Assembly: GCA_023424355.1 (NCBI GenBank) | Contig: JAFAEA010000017.1 | Span: forward strand, 1-7,939 | Direction of reading: 5' to 3' | Source: Chloroflexota bacterium | Lineage (GTDB): Bacteria; Chloroflexota; Chloroflexia; Thermomicrobiales; UBA6265 | Length of the DNA: 7,939 bases | In this document: positions 5,691 to 7,939 of the stretch, in pieces | How the letters are laid out: each line of letters opens with the position of its first letter | Position numbering within the stretch: the first letter of the stretch is position 1 | The notes under the pieces: generated by a model | Told to the model about the DNA's origin: nothing | Databases searched by the model: none | Seen by the model: only the letters and a program-made list of their open reading frames with translations | Made by a program: the position numbers and the translations under genes

Positions 5691-6368
5691 GTGAGCTATT
5701 CCATTCCCAAACCGTTCGGTAGCGCGCATCGCGCTGGCAACTCTCGCAAGCACGCGTTGGCGGCAATCGAAGCCGGTGCCGATCTGCTGGAAACCGATAT
5801 CTGGCTCCACAAGGGCCGGCTGGAACTTCGCCACAAGCAGACTCTTGGCCCCATTCCCATTCTGTGGGAGAAGTGGTCGATCGCGCCGGGCTGGACTCCT
5901 CGGTACTATCTACGGGATATGCTCCACGATGTGCCCGAAGACATCCTCATTTTCCTTGATTTTAAGGGAGAGGAGATGGAATTGGGACCAGAAGTATTGA
6001 AGGAACTGCAGCAAACCGCACCTAACCGAACCATCGCGATATGTGGACGTAACTACCCGCAACTGCAGACGATCGCCGATGCACCCAATATCATCTGTTT
6101 CTACTCGGTTGGGAGTGATGAGGAGTGGCCAGTAGCGAAGGAGCTGATCGCCGCGAGCACGCCCCCTGCCCTGAGTATCGAAGCCTCGTATGCCACCGAT
6201 GAGCGAATCGCCTGGATGAACAGTATCGATGGACTGGTGGTGTGCTGGAATGTGCAGACACCGGAGCGGATGCAGGAGCTACAGTCTCTGGGAGTCGATG
6301 GTTTCACCACCGATAGCCCGGATTTGCTGACACGCATCCGCCAGCTTCGCGAAACTCCCGAAAACTAA
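5691..6368 (+). CDS. Glycerophosphodiester phosphodiesterase family protein
   Basis: Enzymes of this family hydrolyse glycerophosphodiesters to glycerol-3-phosphate and an alcohol, often to recycle phospholipid head groups. The product has 225 residues and fills a small single-domain TIM barrel. Family residues visible: His13-Arg14 in GSAHRAGN, the acidic pair Glu34/Asp36 in LLETDIWL, His48 in ELRHKQTL, Asp90/Lys92 in FLDFKG, and the closing motifs LVVCWNVQT and GVDGFTTDSPDLL. Deviations: the PENT segment usually after HRG is replaced by NSRKHAL, and the third metal ligand, normally Glu in the ExK motif, is Asp. No signal peptide, so probably cytoplasmic. The start is GTG at 5691, eight bases after a weak TGAAAG; a TTG at 5685 is in frame but too close to that site. 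The stop overlaps the stop of the convergent ATPase gene. Substrate cannot be told. Confidence 0.87.
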   Translation: MSYSIPKPFGSAHRAGNSRKHALAAIEAGADLLETDIWLHKGRLELRHKQTLGPIPILWEKWSIAPGWTPRYYLRDMLHDVPEDILIFLDFKGEEMELGPEVLKELQQTAPNRTIAICGRNYPQLQTIADAPNIICFYSVGSDEEWPVAKELIAASTPPALSIEASYATDERIAWMNSIDGLVVCWNVQTPERMQELQSLGVDGFTTDSPDLLTRIRQLRETPEN

Positions 6369-7939
6369 TCCTCGTTCTTGCGAGCCAATCGCATGCCGTT
6401 CAGCGTGACGATGACGGATGTACCCACATCTACGACGACGGCGATCCAGAGACTGACGAACCCGAACACACCGAGCCCAAGCGCCAACAGCTTTGTAACC
6501 AGGCTGAGGGTGATGTTCTGACGAATGATCTGTACCGTGCGGCGTGATAGCTGCACGATTTGCGGCAGCACCGTCAAATCGTCGCGCATCAGCGCCATAT
6601 CCGCGCTCTCCAGGGCAACGTCCGTTCCACCCATTCCCATGGCGACACCGACATTGGCAAGTGCCAGTGCCGGGGCATCGTTGATGCCATCACCAACTAC
6701 CATGATTCGTTCGCCAGCCTGCTGACGAGCAACGATGGCATCCGACTTCTGTTGCGGAAGCAGTCCGGCCTGGACCTCGCTCACGCCTAGGTCCGCACCG
6801 ATGCGTTCGGCGATGTGCGGTCGATCACCGGTAAGCATGATGAGCTTCTCAACTCCTGCTTCGCGGAGATCGCGAAGTACATCGGCCGCACCCGGCCGTG
6901 CCTGATCAGCAATCTCAATGCTGCCCAGCAACCTGCCTTCCTCAGCGATGTAGATAGCGGCCGACGTTTGATCGCAAACGTTGGTAAAGCTCTCCGTCGG
7001 GATGTGAAGCTGTGACATCAGCCGTTCGTTACCAACACCGATCCGACGTCCGTTGATGGTCGCCATCGCACCGGCACTGGTGACGGCCTCGAACGCGGAA
7101 ACCTTCGGCACATCGATGTTCATCTGCGATGCGCGGGCGACAATGGCGCGGGCTAACGGATGTTCGCTGTTGTACTCAACTGCCGCGGCCAGCGTGATCA
7201 ACTCTGATTCGCTCAGATCTCCCATCGGATGGACGGCGGTCACGGCCGGTCTACCCATGGTGAGGGTGCCGGTTTTATCGAACGCGATATTCGTGATGCG
7301 GCCAGCTTCTTCCAGCGCCGCCCCGCCCTTCACCAGCATTCCCAGCCGTGTGGCATTGCCAATGGCGGAAACGATGGCCACCGGTGTGCTGATAACGAGC
7401 GCACACGGGCAAGCGATAACCAGCAGCACGAGCGCACGGTAGAACCAGGTTTCACCATCGCCAAAGGCCCAACCAGCGAGTGCGATCACGGCAGCGAGTG
7501 CCACCACGATCGGGGTGTAGATTGCCGCAAAGCGATCAACCATCTGCTGGCTCGGAGCCTTGGCAGAACTCGCCTCTTCCACCAGTCGGATAATGGTGGC
7601 GATGGTGGAGTTCTGCGCCACCGCGGATGTCTGCACATCCACCACGCCGGAGCCATTAAGGGCGCCAGCAAATACCTGCGCGCCGATCTCCTTTTCCAGC
7701 GGCATGGATTCTCCGGTGATCGCGCTTTCGTTGAACGCACTCGCGCCCGCAACGATCTCGCCATCGACGGGCACCCGCTCACCAGGGCGAATCCTCACGA
7801 TATCGCCGGGAATCAGGCTGGCAGAGCGGACACGAAGCTCCTGCTCGTCTCGCAGAAGTGTTGCTTCCTCAGGTGCGAGCTCGAAAAGTGAGCGAATGGA
7901 GTTGCGAGTACGATCGAAGGTGATCTCCTGGAGTGCGGT
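6365..7939 (-). CDS. Heavy-metal P1B-type ATPase, Zn/Cd/Pb-exporter class (N-terminus outside window)
   Basis: This ATP-driven pump moves soft divalent metals out across the cytoplasmic membrane. The frame is open to the right edge: 524 residues are visible, lacking the N-terminus, any metal-binding domain and the first membrane helices. In order from the edge: a CadA/ZntA-like stretch (NSIRSLFELAPEEATLLRD), the actuator domain with PGERVPVDG and TGES (75-78), two membrane helices with the metal-site CPC at 177-179, the phosphorylated Asp221 in DKTGTLT, the P1B-specific His-Pro at 260-261 (SEHPLARA), TGDRP, GDGINDAP (416-423), and two final helices. The latter carry Lys483 (SLVTK) and Asp504 in VDVG, the pattern of the P1B-2 group (ZntA/CadA), arguing against copper pumps. 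In the nucleotide-binding domain the usual GxG appears as SAG. No ArsR- or MerR-type regulator is in view. The gene is convergent with the phosphodiesterase; the stop codons overlap. Confidence 0.93.
   Translation of the reverse strand, partial: TALQEITFDRTRNSIRSLFELAPEEATLLRDEQELRVRSASLIPGDIVRIRPGERVPVDGEIVAGASAFNESAITGESMPLEKEIGAQVFAGALNGSGVVDVQTSAVAQNSTIATIIRLVEEASSAKAPSQQMVDRFAAIYTPIVVALAAVIALAGWAFGDGETWFYRALVLLVIACPCALVISTPVAIVSAIGNATRLGMLVKGGAALEEAGRITNIAFDKTGTLTMGRPAVTAVHPMGDLSESELITLAAAVEYNSEHPLARAIVARASQMNIDVPKVSAFEAVTSAGAMATINGRRIGVGNERLMSQLHIPTESFTNVCDQTSAAIYIAEEGRLLGSIEIADQARPGAADVLRDLREAGVEKLIMLTGDRPHIAERIGADLGVSEVQAGLLPQQKSDAIVARQQAGERIMVVGDGINDAPALALANVGVAMGMGGTDVALESADMALMRDDLTVLPQIVQLSRRTVQIIRQNITLSLVTKLLALGLGVFGFVSLWIAVVVDVGTSVIVTLNGMRLARKNED

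Noticed and set aside
5681..5710. Possible - strand promoter for the 67-aa gene: TTGGGA, 18 bases, AATACT
   Set aside because: Each box matches the consensus at only four of six positions and the site lies in the phosphodiesterase coding start; chance matches of this quality are common.
5335..5766. - strand open frame of 143 codons covering the 67-aa gene and the phosphodiesterase start
   Set aside because: It overlaps three better-supported genes in other frames, and its product resembles no domain.
7229..7891. + strand open frame of 220 codons opposite the ATPase
   Set aside because: Antisense to the conserved ATPase catalytic core; composition is that of a shadow frame.
1..7939. Search for CRISPR arrays, transposase genes, tRNA or rRNA genes, phage genes and riboswitches
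   Set aside because: None seen: the window is almost fully covered by nine coding regions with consistent composition, and the short gaps hold no such elements.

Overview
This window is ordinary, densely packed chromosomal bacterial DNA of moderately high GC. It holds nine protein genes, two of them cut by the window edges. No RNA gene, insertion sequence, CRISPR array or prophage gene is visible, and no gene-free stretch exceeds about 105 bases. The lineage cannot be fixed from sequence alone. A soluble PAS-GAF-PAS histidine kinase, a purK-purE order and the divergent CTP synthase would fit an environmental Chloroflexota (Thermomicrobia-like) genome, but this is a low-confidence guess.

Left edge (1-643): the C-terminal glutaminase part of CTP synthase (pyrG, + strand), then a 103-base convergent gap with three consecutive inverted repeats. 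The last one has a T-run and looks like the pyrG terminator.

Centre (644-5627, all - strand, so read from right to left): a 67-aa two-helix membrane protein; a 205-aa protein made of nine strict 15-residue repeats with a C-terminal membrane anchor; an 81-aa YtxH-like glycine-zipper membrane protein; purK; purE; and a 695-aa soluble PAS-GAF-PAS histidine kinase. Gaps are 85 (64 if the repeat protein starts at the upstream GTG), 12, 22, -4 and 60 bases, so the stretch from the repeat protein to purE, possibly through the kinase, looks like one transcription unit. purK and purE together convert AIR to 4-carboxy-AIR in de novo purine synthesis. With pyrG next door, the region has a nucleotide-biosynthesis flavour, while the envelope-type small proteins and the kinase are unexpected companions.

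Right edge (5691-7939): a divergent glycerophosphodiester phosphodiesterase (+) that meets, stop codon over stop codon, a convergent Zn/Cd-type P1B ATPase (-) running off the window.

The most unusual element is the repeat protein paired with the YtxH-like protein: a probable beta-solenoid, tail-anchored protein that I could not assign to a named family.
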